DNA from: Beta vulgaris subsp. vulgaris | Lineage: Eukaryota > Streptophyta > Magnoliopsida > Caryophyllales > Amaranthaceae | Reading direction: 5' to 3' | Assembly (NCBI RefSeq): GCF_026745355.1 | Contig: NC_079202.1 | Location: 61,780,806-61,844,805, forward strand | Length of the DNA: 64,000 nt | Shown here: one piece after another, positions 23,428-35,654 of the stretch | How positions within the stretch are numbered: the first letter of the stretch is position 1 | How the letters are laid out: every line of letters begins with the position of its first letter | The notes under the pieces: model-generated | What the model saw: only the letters and a program-made list of their open reading frames with translations | The model's database searches: none | What the model was told of the DNA's origin: nothing | Program-made: the position numbers and the translations under genes

Positions 23428-23530
23428 AATTATTTCATTTATACATAGATACAAATAGCCAACTTTATAAAAAAAAATGTCATTGCTAAAGTAAACAACT
23501 TTACTCATAACTAGTACTTTAGTAGATCAT

Positions 23531-24000
23531 ACTCCCTCAGTTCTAAATTTTTTTCCATTTGTAATCTTCACAGTATTTACAAATAAAGAGAGTATTCTAA
23601 ATTTCTTCTTGTTTAATTTCTCTCAAATGAGTACATCACATAAATCAATTGTTTTTATAATTTTTACTAATATACAATTAAAATATCTATACTAATATAT
23701 TAAAAGGCGTGCGTAAACGAGGAACGGTGCCACGTGGCGCTCTCCCTAGGGAGTTTGAGTTCATGTAATCCATGTACAATAAAAAAACTAGAAATTGCAT
23801 AGTATAGGTTTTGATCCCATGACCTCAAGTTCATGTACTAAAGTTTTAACCACTAGACCAAGTTGTATTTAGTGTTATCATATCAAAGTACAATATTAAT
23901 AAATGAAAAAAATTTCTTACCCGGGGCATAGCGCGGGCCTAATAACTAGTTAATTATACAAAACATGCATCGTCAAAAGGAGAAATGAGAAATCATTTGG
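23531..24000. mobile_element. Partial Stowaway MITE split by a Helitron
   Basis: ACTCCCTCAGTTCTAAATTT at 23531 is a Stowaway left end, and its interior (ATAATTTTTACTAATATACAAT) runs up to 23685 where the Helitron begins. After the Helitron, at 23950, the text (CATGCATCGTCAAAAGGAGAAATGA) resembles the missing right half. The expected right terminus is decayed or lost. Confidence 0.5.
23686..23949 (+). mobile_element. Small non-autonomous Helitron, family B
   Basis: The best preserved family B copy. It starts TCTATACTAATATATTAAAA after A, has GAACGGTGCCACGTGGCGC, and ends GGGGCATAGCGCGGGCCTAATAACTAG before T. The middle carries an antisense tRNA-like head (TTTTAACCACTAGACCAAGT and GGTTTTGATCCC). 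264 bp, non-coding. Confidence 0.78.
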
Positions 24001-24176
24001 GGAAACAAAGGGTGTATAATTTAGACCTAATTTTAAATTAATAAACTTATCAGTGTAATGTAATTTGACCCGACCTCCAAAGAAGACATTTTTGTGCATG
24101 GTAGATTATCAACCGAGTAAATTAGATCGCAAGTAGGGAGATAATCGTTTTAAGCTAGCCACAATCTGAAAATTCT

Positions 24177-24766
24177 ATTGTGTTCCTGGGAGCACGGTGC
24201 ACACGATGCACCGAGTAAAATTGTTCCATTTTCGATGAGTTTAGCAAAAAAAATATCTTCTATTTTTCGTAAAAATTGTTTGATTTGTAATAAACAAATG
24301 TTCTATTTCAACAAATGTTCGTTTTAAGCTTATTTTTCAGCAGAAAATTATGATCTATATTTCGTTAATGTTTTTTTAATTTTCGATAAGCAAATGTTCT
24401 ATTTTGAAGAATGTTCTTTTAAAACTTATTTTCAACCAAAAAAAATTGTTTTATTTTCCCTGAAATTATGTTATATATTTGATAAGCATATGTTTTACTT
24501 AAGTAATTGAATTATAGTAATGTTCCACTTCATAAAAAATGTTCATTTTCGTATTTGAATTCTAATAATGTTCCACTTCAACAGTAAAATGTTATTTTTC
24601 ATAAATGAATTCTTATAATGTTTCATTTCAACAATAAAATATTCGTTTTCATACGTGAAATTTGTAATGTTTCACTTCAACAATAAAATGTTCGTTTTCA
24701 TATTCGTAAAATGTTATATTTTGTATTGTGGGAGCACAATTCTCATTATACTCCCAGGAGCACAAT
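24177..24766. mobile_element. MITE-like element with internal tandem repeats
   Basis: The left end ATTGTGTTCCTGGGAG and the right end CTCCCAGGAGCACAAT are inverted repeats. From about 24240 to 24720 the interior is a degenerate tandem array built on AATGTTCCACTTCAACAATAAA and TGTTCGTTTTCATA, with a period near 55 bp. Non-coding. Confidence 0.6.
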
Positions 24767-24910
24767 ACACATATTAGTCACAACCCAATTTTTTTTTTTT
24801 ATAGAAAAAGGTTGATAAGATCGAATCAGCTAAAATGAGCGTGCGAGGCAAGCCACAACCCATGTCCCATATATCACCCTCAAACGGGCTTGTCCGGGGT
24901 CTCTACTAAT

Positions 24911-25424
24911 AGGGATGGCAGTGGGGCGGGTTAAGTAGGGGACCCGTCCCATCCCCGCCCAATTGTACCCGCAATGGATAGTGGAGCGGGTGTGGATTTT
25001 ATGTTATACCCGCCCCATTCCCGCCCGCCCGCCCCACCCCCGCCCCGCATATTTTTTATTAAAATTCTATTTATGTATATATATTACTAATGTATTTGAA
25101 GACACTTTTGAAATGTAATAAACATTTGCCTTTGTTAATGTATTTTAACTTTTCTTTTACTATATTATATTGTGATTTTGTGAAGTAGACAACTATAATG
25201 GGCTTATGGCAGATTTTTTGTGGGTATGACGCGAGTACGACGCGGGTGCAGGAGTGGGGCGGGGGTGGGTCTAGAATTTCCCCCCGCAATGTGTGGTGGG
25301 GCGGGAATGGGGATGGAATCTTTCCCCGCAATGGGTGGTGGGGCGGGGATGGGGATGAGAATTTAATGCTGGGGCGGGTGTGGGGTACCATCCTCCGCAC
25401 CCGCCCCGCCCAATTGCCATCCCT
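24911..25424. mobile_element. GC-rich inverted-repeat element
   Basis: Ends AGGGATGGCAGTGGGGCGGG and CCGCCCCGCCCAATTGCCATCCCT are inverted. The arms are rich in GGGGCGGG-type repeats, with an AT-rich centre. CTACTAA occurs at both flanks, a possible target duplication. Open frames on both strands here only translate the G/C-rich repeat. This type of dispersed element is common in plant genomes. Confidence 0.7.
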
Positions 25425-25757
25425 ACTACTAACACGATATGCAAGTAATGTACCATTTTCTGAAACTAGTATTCAACTATCATCTAAATTCTAAACTACT
25501 CTCAAACGTTAGTTGTTTTTTTCAGTCCGCCATTTAAACTTCCCAAAAAATCCCAAATATCTAACCCTAATTAATCAATCATCTTCCCCCTTTCCAAAAT
25601 CTCAAGATTTCAACCTTTTTTTCAGAAATTCGCAAATCAATTTTCGTTAATTAACAAAAACCTGGCTTCAGACTTCTGGAAATCTTTGTTCCCACCCAGA
25701 AGAACTAAATCTCCACCTCTTCTCTCACTCTCTCATACTCGGATGCTCCGAGGATCC

Positions 25758-28700
25758 ATGGATTTCAACCCGTTTAAGTACTGTTCTGGGCTTCGTTACT
25801 TGGGCTACTTGATGATCCTTATGGTTTTAGCTATCATTGCTCTTACTTACTGGGCCGTCATCGTTCTTGTTTGGGGGCCCAAATTGATCCATGGTGGGCC
25901 TCAGGCTGTTCTTGCTGCATTCATTGTTTCTCTCTTCCATGTTCTTGTGAGTTCAATTTCAACTATATTTGCTTATTTTTACTGTTTCATTGTTACTATT
26001 TACTTTATTTTGGGTTTTTTTTAAGTGAAATGGGTATTTCAATTTTTAGGTAGATGGTTTATGAGTTTGTTGAGATGATTATTGTGTTATATTACAGGGA
26101 TTGAAAGAATAACTATTACTGTTAGGCTGAATTTACCGGTTTCGAATAATTGTCATATTGTCCCAACCCCTCGGACTTATATATTATTGATACGAGGTTG
26201 CTGATAGTCATAGAACGTGATCAGCTATTCGTAACTCGTAATCCTAATTACTGATTTAGGAAAGGCTGCAATTTTTCTAAGCATTGCAAAATGCGAAGAT
26301 AATGTATATAATTTTTTTAGTTTGGGACGGAGGGAGTAGTTTAGTTGATTGGAGTACGAGGTTGGCGCTTGGCAGGGTTTAAGAGGTCAAGATGTGCCTG
26401 TAGGCAGGCTTACTCCTGTTAATAAATTAATCAAGTATTTAGATTTCTGAGTGATTATCTTTACTTTTTGAGGTGGTGTGTCTTGACTCTAGATTGTAGA
26501 GGCTGATTGGTAGGAGATGCTGCATAAATAGTTGTCTTGAAATCTTCCATCCAAATGGAGTCCGAAACCGGGATTAGGATCAGCGTCCAATTTGGTTGGA
26601 TGAAAAGATGACTTTCTAGTATGTCATTGGCGGCAAACTGATTGTCTTCTTTTGCCCCTTTGCCAAGGGCGATTCTTCTAAACTGTTTGCTTAGGATGCC
26701 TATTGAGTTTTGGGTTCTTTGATCACATTACTCTATACCACACAGAACACTCTAGATAGTACTTGTCAGGTTACACTGTTGGAGAAAAGGAAAGATAATG
26801 ACTTGGGAGAAAATAGTAAACTGATTTTCTTTAGAAGCTCAAGTAATTTTAAATCTAGTCTCTGTTTATGAAATTATGTGGGCATGATATGATGCGGCGG
26901 AGCTGTCGCGGGTTTTTTTCTTCTTTATTAGAAGTTTGTTCTGATCTCGGGTAGAACAAGCAAATTAGATCTGGAATAGTAACCAGATATAACTTTGTAT
27001 TGATGACCAGTGAAGTAAATCAATTACAACCCACAATTCGTTCGAGAGGATTGTGGAGCTTCCCCAACTTCTGTTTCTCTCATATACTTTTCTGATTGCC
27101 TTATCTCTCCTTTCTTTTCTACATGTGTACTACTCAGCTAGCTTGATTACTACTCCACTACTAACAAACTTCTGACAAGATAATAATCAGTTGAGTCTCT
27201 TATCATTACAATTATGACACAACTAATACTGAAACAAATTTTTGCAATGTTTTTTGAGTGAGTGGTGTGTGTTTGTGGGGAGGGGGGTTGATTAATGAAA
27301 TTGGATTAGGACTAAAGAAATTAATTTAGAAAAGAGGTGGGAGCAACCCATCACAATACCCATAGACGCTTAAGGGAGCACAAGACTACGATAATTAGCT
27401 CTTTGGGAAACATCAAAGTGTCTGGCATATAATTTTAGAAAGCTTTGCAAGCGCGTTATTTGCAACATGCTAGAGGCAAGACAAGATATCTGCTAATCAA
27501 AAAAGTTGATCAAACTCGTTGAAGATACCAGTTTCAATTCCTACAGAAATTTTGACGATCAGCGAGTGGATACTTGTGAATTTTGATAAAAATAATAATG
27601 ACATTTTCAAATCTATCTTGGTTTTTTGGTAATCCAAATGGTTTATACTGCTGCACATTGGAATCTCAACATATAGCTGTCTCTGATTAGTGATTTTCCT
27701 GTCAACGAACTGAAAATATGTCCTGGAACTTTATTTTTGACCTTGTTTTCTGTTTCCCTATACAATTCTTTTTTTTTCCCCGTTTTCATCTCTAATTGTA
27801 CCTACATTCCATGTCATCCTTTCACCATGCTTACATTCTTCATTGTTGGCTGAGCTCTAGCAATACATTATACCAGTCAATTTTAAAGGTGCTCTTTGAT
27901 AGAGCTTACGTGTTAAGGATAAGGTTAGTCATTCCTGACTTCAAGCTCCACATTACCATCTTCTCTCTGTCCTTCAACTATGTAATTCTTTACCTTCACC
28001 TCTACTATGGTGCTCTAAAATCGATATGATGTATGGAGTATGGACACTGGATACTGTGTTCTGGACCAGGAAAAAGAACATGCCTTTGCTTGGTTATGGC
28101 TATGTGTACTATGAACCATATAATTATTTTACTGAGAATTATATAGGGCCATGACCCCATTGAGTATTGTGCCAGGTAATGCCCGCTTTTGCTATCGTCT
28201 GTTTGAATCTTTTAATTGTTAAATGCATTTTTGTTGTAGATGTAAAGTTAACTTATAACTAATATCATCGGCCCAGGACAGCAACTAATGATTTGACTTT
28301 CACATGATGAAATGAAGCAATAGAGTTTTGAACTGAAAATATGTCTGTTGACTATAAAATATTGTTCTGTATATCCGTGGTTGTGTACAGGTATCTTATT
28401 AGTAATTGTTATTAATTGATTATTCTGATTGTTTGTAGACTACTCCTTTTGTAGCTTATACTGTTGACTTGGAGCTACTTGATGGTTGTCTTTCAAGACC
28501 CTGGTTCTGTTCCGCAAAATTGGAGTCCAGTACTGGATGGTAATCTGGAAGAAGGTACCTCATCATCATCTTTAGCATCTCCATGGCCTGCATCAAATGG
28601 AAGTGAGCGCAGATCGACTGCGGGGTATTGTAGTCGATGCCAGAGTGCCAGGCCACCGCGTTGCCACCACTGTTCTGTTTGTAAGCTACTATTAACAATT

Positions 28701-31700
28701 TTGACAGCTCAATACTATGCTTATATACTTAGATTCCTCAGAACACTTATAGAGACGTGAAGTGTTAGTTTTCCCTATTTTGCGTGCCCATATCCCGTGT
28801 TTTGTTTTTCATCTTTGAACATGAAAGTCCAAGGAACATAAGAAGAGAAGCAAATGCTTGCAGTCAATGGGTAACTTTTTAGCATACTTGCCCAGTCATT
28901 ATCTTCCTTTGGAGCTTTACTTAGAGATTTGGAGAACTCTAGTTCTGTGGCTATCAGATGCTTCTATTTGTATACCAGATTCACGGTGTAATCAAAGGAT
29001 ATTTCTTCGTGTTATATCTGGATATTTATGTGTTATGTTATTGCCTTTCTTGGGGTGTGTTCCACTAAATTGATTACAGTATTGTTTTCCCTTTATGAAT
29101 AATAGTTCTAATACTGGTCTCCATTATAAAATACTACTTGTTCTTTATCATACAAAAAAAATTAACTGATTATTCTTTTTTTTTTGGGGGTGGGTGGATT
29201 GGTGTTCTTCAAAGGTCCAGAGACTTTAACTTATTAAACTGCCTTTTTTTTTTATGTAGGCCAAAGATGTGTTCTCAAAATGGATCACCATTGTGTATGG
29301 GTAGTCAATTGTGTTGGAGCACGCAATTACAAGTTCTTCCTCTTATTCCTCGTAAGTCCAGTTGTTCCTCTTACTTCTTGAACTTGAAGTCCATATCATT
29401 CTGGATTCTTTCTTTCTTCCATTCTTTATGATGGGAAGTTGCACTTGTTTGCCTGAGTGAGTATTGGGATCAAGAGAAGATAATTGCTTTATGATGGCTG
29501 ATGTTGTATCCGACCCAAAGGGCAGATTATCTTGAAGGATGATTTCGAATTTCAGTTTGCATTTAGTTGAATAATCTGTTATGATATGGGGTATTACTGA
29601 TTAGCATATTTTTTAGATTTTTTTTTTTGTCAAGAGCAACCTTTTATGGTCACTTTTTTTTTTTTTTTGCGAGAAACAACCTTTTAATTTTCTTTTGCGA
29701 CTTACAATGTAAAAGTAATTTTTTTTTTGTGAGATGAAACCTCGCTCACTTTTCTGGTGTTGACCAGTATATTCTTTTGACTACCACCATTCTCACCAGC
29801 ATCCCCACTCAACCACACAACACTGGCGCCATCATTACACCTCTTTCTCTCATCACAGAACACCGCCACTGCCGCCCCACCGCCAGTCACCGACACGCCA
29901 CCACCATCCTGATGTTCTCCCGCCGTACTAACAACCCTTCCACCTCCTCCCTCACCCTTTTCACCTCAAATCCCTTCTCAAGTCTTTACCGGCACACACC
30001 ATCCCGGACACTGACGTACTACCTTCCCCCGTTCCTCTCTTCCCCTCCTCAAAAGTCACACCACCGGACTACAATTACCATATCGTCAGCCTCCCTGCTT
30101 AACACGCACAAGTGCACCACAACCCAGCCAGCGCATTTTTGTGCTCCTCTTCTTCTCTCGCTTCTCGCTTGTTTTCTCTGTTTCTTTTGCCTTCGTTTCT
30201 GGGCCCTTATTTAGGGATGAAGATACGGCGGTAGTGCCTCGGGCAGCGGCAGTGTCTAACCTTGTTAGAACTTCATCTTTGCCTCTGGAGAGTGAGGAGC
30301 AGTGGAGGAACAGAAAAGAGATGCAGACATTGAGGAGGATGGAGGCGAAATTCCCGCTGGTCAGAGAAGCTGAGGGTTTCCAAGGAGAGTGGTGGTGGTG
30401 GAAATGGTGGGAGTATAAAGGGATTGAAGGGGGTGCCAGAAAAGAATAAGTGAACACCCGAAAAGTGGGTGAGGTTTCATCTCACAAAAAAATTTACTTT
30501 TAGGTCGCAAGTTGCAAAAAAATAAATAAAAGGTTGTTTCTCGCAAAAAAGTGACTATAAAAGGTTGTTTCTGACAAAAAAAACTCATATACTTTTTTAT
30601 TACTTCATCCATATGAAGTGTTATTTAAGGTATGCAAATATCTAGGAGGTGTTAGTTATTGCAATGGGATTTAAAATAAATAATCCTGTATCGGTTTGTC
30701 AAATAAATAAATAATTGTGTTATGATATTTTGATTGACAAATAATGTGGGATGAGAAAAGTTAAATTAAGTGCTCAGGTGATATTGTATGGGGGGGAATA
30801 AAACTTTTCATCTGGAATGAGAACTTAGCGGTGGAATGTTCACCAAACTTTACGTTTTCCCGTCTTAATCCATAATATTCTGTGGTCTTTGGAGCTTGGA
30901 GGATGGATTTACTTGTTGAAACTAAACAGAAAACTTTGAAAGTTATGAGTTTGGGGTTTTGGGCTGTTTGTAATTTTTTTTTTGTGCAGTATAGCTTCGT
31001 CCTTTGGGCAACTTTTTTTTTTTCAGAATAGGTTTATACTTTATAGAAGTATAAAACAAGCTTCACTTAAGACACCTCCTTATTTTCTCTTTTTGGGTCT
31101 CGAGGAAAGTAGGCAGGGGTCATTTGTACGAATCTGACGATTGTACAGTTTGGAATACTTTAAGAACTCTGTTGTAGCCAAAGAAATCTTTCATTCTATC
31201 TTTTCTTCCAAAATTGATTAATATGGTTTCTAGATACCCCCCCCCCTCCTCAATATCCCCTCTCTGTTTCAAATTTCCAAAATTGTTTACGGAACATCTT
31301 AAGCAATTTATATTTCCGAAATTGTTTCCTAGCATTCCCCACAAAATGTACCCTATTATATAGATTTTTCTAAAAAAAAGTTTCAATTACCTTATATAGA
31401 ATGCCAACCTGCGATTACTAGGAAAGTGATTTGAACCTGTCTTATGAGCAGAATGAGATCCAAAGGAGGTCACCTGTTAGCAATGCTCACCTAGCATGGT
31501 CTCTATCAGTCTCCTATACATCTTCTACACGAGATTTCTTGAATCTTGAACCAATTGCAAAAGGTTATCTCACCATAACATGCATCTCTTCCAAGAGGAA
31601 CTCATTCTAAGATGCTAAGATACTTCTTTTTGATGTTTAACCAACCAGAATGCAAGAAACATCTTCCTCCAGCTGGCACTGTTACAAGTGCTTTGTCCTT

Positions 31701-33555
31701 CTATCCTATGGTGCCTTCTTTGAGCAACAAGGATCCTTCGGACAATTCCCTCTGTAGTTGGGGTCTGAGGTTAAATATATGCAGCTTATCTTTAATGCAT
31801 CCGAAACTTATTAAGATTTCTTCTTCAGACACGTTTAAGCTCTAAAACACAGCTGAAAACTATCTTCCCTTGGAATCCCGTGCCAAGAAGAGAGAAGTGA
31901 CAATTTTCTGATAGACACAAGCTAAATCTTTATTTTTTCTAAAACTCTCCCAAACTGGTTGGGTACTGTGCACAAGTTACAAGATTGGTTACCTAAACAA
32001 GAAGTAGAAAGGGGCTTTTGGGTATTATTTGAATGTTGACAGGGGTTCTGCAATCTCTCTAAGAGCTCCATCGTGAATGCAGCTAGCGGTCATATTTGTT
32101 TGATTATGGAACCAACTACCTCACATCCTCTTTAATCATCCTGATCTTCTGTTCAGATTTACACATTTCTGGAGACAGTATTGGACACATTTGCATTGCT
32201 CCCTAGAATTATTACATTATTCGGAGAAGCAAAGAAACATTCCGCCTCTCCTGGAAATCTTTCTGTCACGGTTTTGGCATTTGGTGAGTTTTCTTTACTC
32301 ACTGATCAAGGCATTATTACTTCTTTCAGCATTCTCATCTTTTCGGTGTTATTTACAGATGTTGTACCTTAATGCAGTTCTAAATTTGGCCTTTGCTCTC
32401 AGTCTACTCTGTTTTGTTATCATGCATGCAACACTTGTTTGGAGCAACACAACAACCATTGAGGTAAGGAGACCCCTAAACGCTCTTAGGCTACTGAATC
32501 TGATGTTTCAATATTTCAGACACTAGTTCTGAATATTTGCGTCATATTACATTTTGCTCTACTAGAAAAGTTTTTGATGTAGAATTTGAGGTCTTAGCTG
32601 CTTTTGTCTGTTCTTTCAACTTTTCTGATGTGATGACTTAAACTTGAGACCTCAATTTATTAGTTGACACTTGACATCTCTATTAATCTGTGAGTTTTTA
32701 GAAAAAAATTATGTGATGAACTATCCAATCCGCTAATACTAAAGGAAAGGGTGTCTAGGAGCTTTGTTGAAGTACAAATGGATATTAATCCCTAACAGTT
32801 ATGTACATACACATTATACATAACTAGCAAGACAATGACTAAAATACCCTGAATGATTAACTATACCAACATGCCCTTGTTGATTGAAATAGTAAGGACA
32901 CTATAGTCATGTTCATACTTGCCATGTGCCTAACAAGTAGGTATATCAACCTACTCGTACAAATTGGCTACGCCCTATCTACTTCTAACATTTCTGTGAA
33001 GCTTACAGAGTTACAATACAAATAATACATTGGTACATTAACTTCATGATAACATAGCTTAAGCATTGCATTTCACTCACTTGATATATGTAACTTACCG
33101 GAGCTTGTAACGTGTATTCCAGGTCTCTGAAAAGAAGAGAGATAAAAAGGAAAGGGCATCCAAATGGAAGTACGACTTGGGTTGGAAGCAGAATTTTGAG
33201 CAGGTTATTTGACACACATCTGAATTCCTGGCTGCCTTCTTAGTGAAGCAAACAAAATTATACTTCAGTATCTTTCAGTTCTTATAGAAGCTTGATTCCG
33301 TTTCTAAATTATAATAAATTCTATTTTATATATTCTTGAATTTCAAGCTTCTGTTCTATGGTCTTCTCTAATGTTAAGCTATTTGGTCCGTTCTTTCTGA
33401 ACTTTATCTAATCTCTTCCATTCCCTTGATATATTCAGGTCTTTGGCATGAAAAAGGCGCTATGGTTTTTCCCTCTTTTTGCAAAGGATGATCTAGACAA
33501 TGTACCCTCATTACAGGGCACGTATTTCCCAGTGCGTGATGATTGTGAGTCATAA
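25758..33555 (+). CDS. DHHC protein S-acyltransferase, PAT12-like
   Basis: Seven coding exons: 25758-25946, 28455-28680, 29260-29351, 32157-32283, 32378-32463, 33123-33203 and 33439-33555. All borders are GT/AG with consistent phases, giving 305 aa. The enzyme transfers palmitate to cysteines of membrane proteins. Visible: [20 protein letters not shown] start with two membrane segments (about 14-36, 47-70), DPGS at 78-81, cysteine-rich domain from 122 with catalytic DHHC at 147-150, [11 protein letters not shown], two more membrane segments (about 165-182 and 209-230), TTTIE at 236-240 (the family TTxE motif) and KQNFEQVFG near the end. The wording is very close to Arabidopsis PAT12 (about 290 aa). 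ATG 25758 fits the family; an in-frame ATG at 25743 is also possible. Intron 3 (2.8 kb) holds a NINJA-carrying element. A decayed copy of exons 4-7 lies at 51268. Confidence 0.95.
26320..26341. repeat. Solo Stowaway terminus in PAT12 intron 1
   Basis: TTTGGGACGGAGGGAGTAG is a Stowaway right end. No matching left end was seen nearby, so this is a truncated remnant. Confidence 0.4.
29616..30584. mobile_element. Long-TIR transposon (Mutator-like) carrying a NINJA/AFP gene fragment
   Basis: The two ends are inverted repeats of about 145 bp: TTTGTCAAGAGCAACCTTTT at the left and, reverse-complemented, TTTGTCAGAAACAACCTTTT at the right. Both continue through GCGAGAAACAACCTTTTA and GTGAGATGAAACCTC. 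Between them, 29767-30435 is GC-rich and coding-like, unlike the surrounding intron. It has no transposase. CATAT-T6A-like words flank both ends, perhaps a decayed target duplication. Layout matches a Pack-MULE. It sits within PAT12 intron 3. Confidence 0.78.
30210..30448 (+). pseudogene. Captured NINJA/AFP-family gene fragment
   Basis: The plus frame reads [20 protein letters not shown] and then [13 protein letters not shown]. This closely matches the conserved block of NINJA-family (ABI five-binding / novel interactor of JAZ) repressor proteins, which mediate jasmonate and ABA signalling. Just after RMEAK the family continuation (about SEK.., then Gly/Ser and Lys) is found one frame over, [20 protein letters not shown], so a one-base shift breaks it. 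The N-terminal EAR motif and the C-terminal JAZ-binding domain are absent. It is inside a transposon in an intron and is best read as a captured fragment. Whether it is transcribed is unknown. Confidence 0.75.
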
Positions 33556-34093
33556 CAAATCGGTGTGTGTAAATTATTTGAACCCTAGTGATCTTGAGAG
33601 TGCTGTCACTCCAGCCAAATGACACCATTGTAAGTTTCAAAGTTGAGGGAGGTCGAATTTGTCATTGTAATAGCTGGAGTGGCAAAAAATTGTGCCATAA
33701 TACATGTTTATGTGATCATTATATTCATCTTGTATTAATATTGTCAAAAATACAAATAGGTTAGTACTAGTGTGTGATTCATTCTGATGTAGATTGTCTA
33801 CTTTCTCCTTTTTTATAAATACATGTCATCTCTTGATGAGATGATCATGTTGGTTTCTGCATATAATTCTCGTTTTCTCATGGGCGTCAGGAAGAGGGGT
33901 CTTGATCATTTCACTGTGCACCAATTTTTCTCATAATCTGACCTCATTGATCATCTTTTTCCCTTGTAGCCTCAAATTTCTTTGAAACTCCAACAATTAC
34001 TTTTTTCATTGTAGAATATGTCATGTTTCTTTTTCCTCGTAGAACTAGCTTGACCCCGTGCAAATAGTGCACTGGTTTAACTAAGATCATTTA

Positions 34094-34294
34094 TCTCTAT
34101 TATATAAGAGAAGGGGGAGGAAGATGGTATCCCCGTTTAAAAATATTAAATTATTACCCTTGATGATCTAATGGAATAAAAAAAATTACAAAAGAAAACA
34201 ATTTAAGAAATGTTTTCCATTTCAACTTTGCATTTTAAGTGGATATAAAACACTATTTTAAATTGACACATGCATCACGTGCATATAAAGCTAA
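34094..34294 (+). mobile_element. Mini-Helitron, family A, 201 bp
   Basis: Starts TCTCTATTATATAAGAGAAG after A and ends CACGTGCATATAAAGCTAA before T (a CTRR end, CTAA). A short stem is made by ATGCATCACGTGCAT. Non-coding. Confidence 0.7.
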
Positions 34295-34898
34295 TTTAAT
34301 ATAAGTCATTACTTTATCTCACGTTCCCCTTTTATAACAAGTGTATAACAAGTGTACCTAAATTATTTGATACTCTCCTTCACTATTAAGACTTTTGCTT
34401 AACCATCTAAATTTGAAGAAATTTTGCTTGACTACCTACATGTACTATTGTAGTGCTATTGTATAGAAGACCTACTCTATTAGCAATTACTCAAACTGAA
34501 TTACATGACTCCTTTTTACTTCCCCTATATCTAATAAAAAAGTTCATGAAATCACTACTGAATCGATAAGAAATGACCTAGCCCAAAGATAATTGCGATA
34601 ATCTTAATATTTTTATCATATAAAACGAATATTGATAAAAAGCTAAAAACAACCACAACACGTTCTCAATTACATCCATATTAATTCAATACGAAACCTC
34701 ATAATAAGAATAAAATCTACTACGAAACAAAGTTATAAAAGCGAAAACATAAACATTAGTCTCATTCTAACTACTTCCTTCAATTCAATTCAATTCACAT
34801 ACCTCTAAACCCAACTAATTCAACACTAAGAAAAATTGCATCAGGAACCGCAAAAAAGAAAGTGCACGCAGCACGCTTTTTGAAACGGAGGAAGTATT

Positions 34899-35654
34899 TC
34901 AAGCTGGAACACTTTTACCGGCAGGCACCTGCACGCCAGCATCAACTCCATTCTTGACGTCGTGCTCAATGCTCGAGGCGTACTCGTCAATTTTGCTTAT
35001 GATGTCCGAACATGAAAATGCTACGCCATTATGCACTTGATTAAGAAACATACACGTAAAAAATACAAGGATCATCCACTTTCCAAGTCCATATAAATTC
35101 TGAATCCCACATAATGCACATGCAATATTAATCTCCAGAAACCCTAAATCTTTCTCAACACCAACATTCATCACCCCTAACATTTCCAACATACTCATAT
35201 ACTCAGCCAGACAAAAATTTGTCCCTAATAAGCCTACAATGGCAAAAAAACTCGTAACCGATGATTTATCAGAAATTTGAGATGACTGAAAGCATGCCAT
35301 CAACAATGCAACTATCCTGCAAAACCCTATCAAGAAATTTATGTTGATATAATCTTTTAGTATAAATAAAGCCTTGGAATAATAATTTTTCTGGTTTTTG
35401 CATAAAATTATAAGTAGTGTAACAAAGAGGATAATTATAGGTTGCACAAAAGCCAAGCTTCCTGCAATGATTTGGTGAGGTTTGGTGGTTTCATGCTGTT
35501 GTTTTTGTTGATTAAGCTGGTGTAGGGTTTGGAAATTAAAGAAGCAAATAAGTGATGTTGATATGCTCATAATAAACAGCATGATAATATATAGAATTTT
35601 CATGCTCATACATTTTAGGGGATCCATAGTATGAAGAAATGAAGAATATAGCAA
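34899..35654 (-). CDS. Multi-pass membrane protein of unknown family
   Basis: Uninterrupted frame of 251 aa. I do not recognise the family. The start could be Met1 or Met10 (MDPLKCMSMKI); the second looks more natural. Hydrophobic segments lie at about 19-39, 63-84, 103-122, 132-152 and 174-206, so four or five membrane passes are predicted. The C-terminal 45 residues are hydrophilic (DEYASSIEHDVKNGVDAGVQ). Cysteines are fairly frequent in the membrane part (CRI, NFCLA, CALCG). No catalytic motif was seen. Its length, uniform hydrophobic pattern and lack of stops argue for a real gene, but absence of a known domain and the AT-rich context keep the confidence moderate. An intron downstream cannot be excluded. 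Confidence 0.6.
   Translation of the reverse strand: MLYSSFLHTMDPLKCMSMKILYIIMLFIMSISTSLICFFNFQTLHQLNQQKQQHETTKPHQIIAGSLAFVQPIIILFVTLLIILCKNQKNYYSKALFILKDYININFLIGFCRIVALLMACFQSSQISDKSSVTSFFAIVGLLGTNFCLAEYMSMLEMLGVMNVGVEKDLGFLEINIACALCGIQNLYGLGKWMILVFFTCMFLNQVHNGVAFSCSDIISKIDEYASSIEHDVKNGVDAGVQVPAGKSVPA

Noticed and set aside
25071..25494. Pro/His-rich and Gly/Trp-rich frames
   Set aside because: Both only translate the GC-rich repeat arms of the element at 24911-25424.
25686..25757. N-terminal extension of the PAT12 frame
   Set aside because: Begins at an ATG-like upstream codon but PAT12 relatives start at MDFN-type sequences, so ATG 25758 was preferred.
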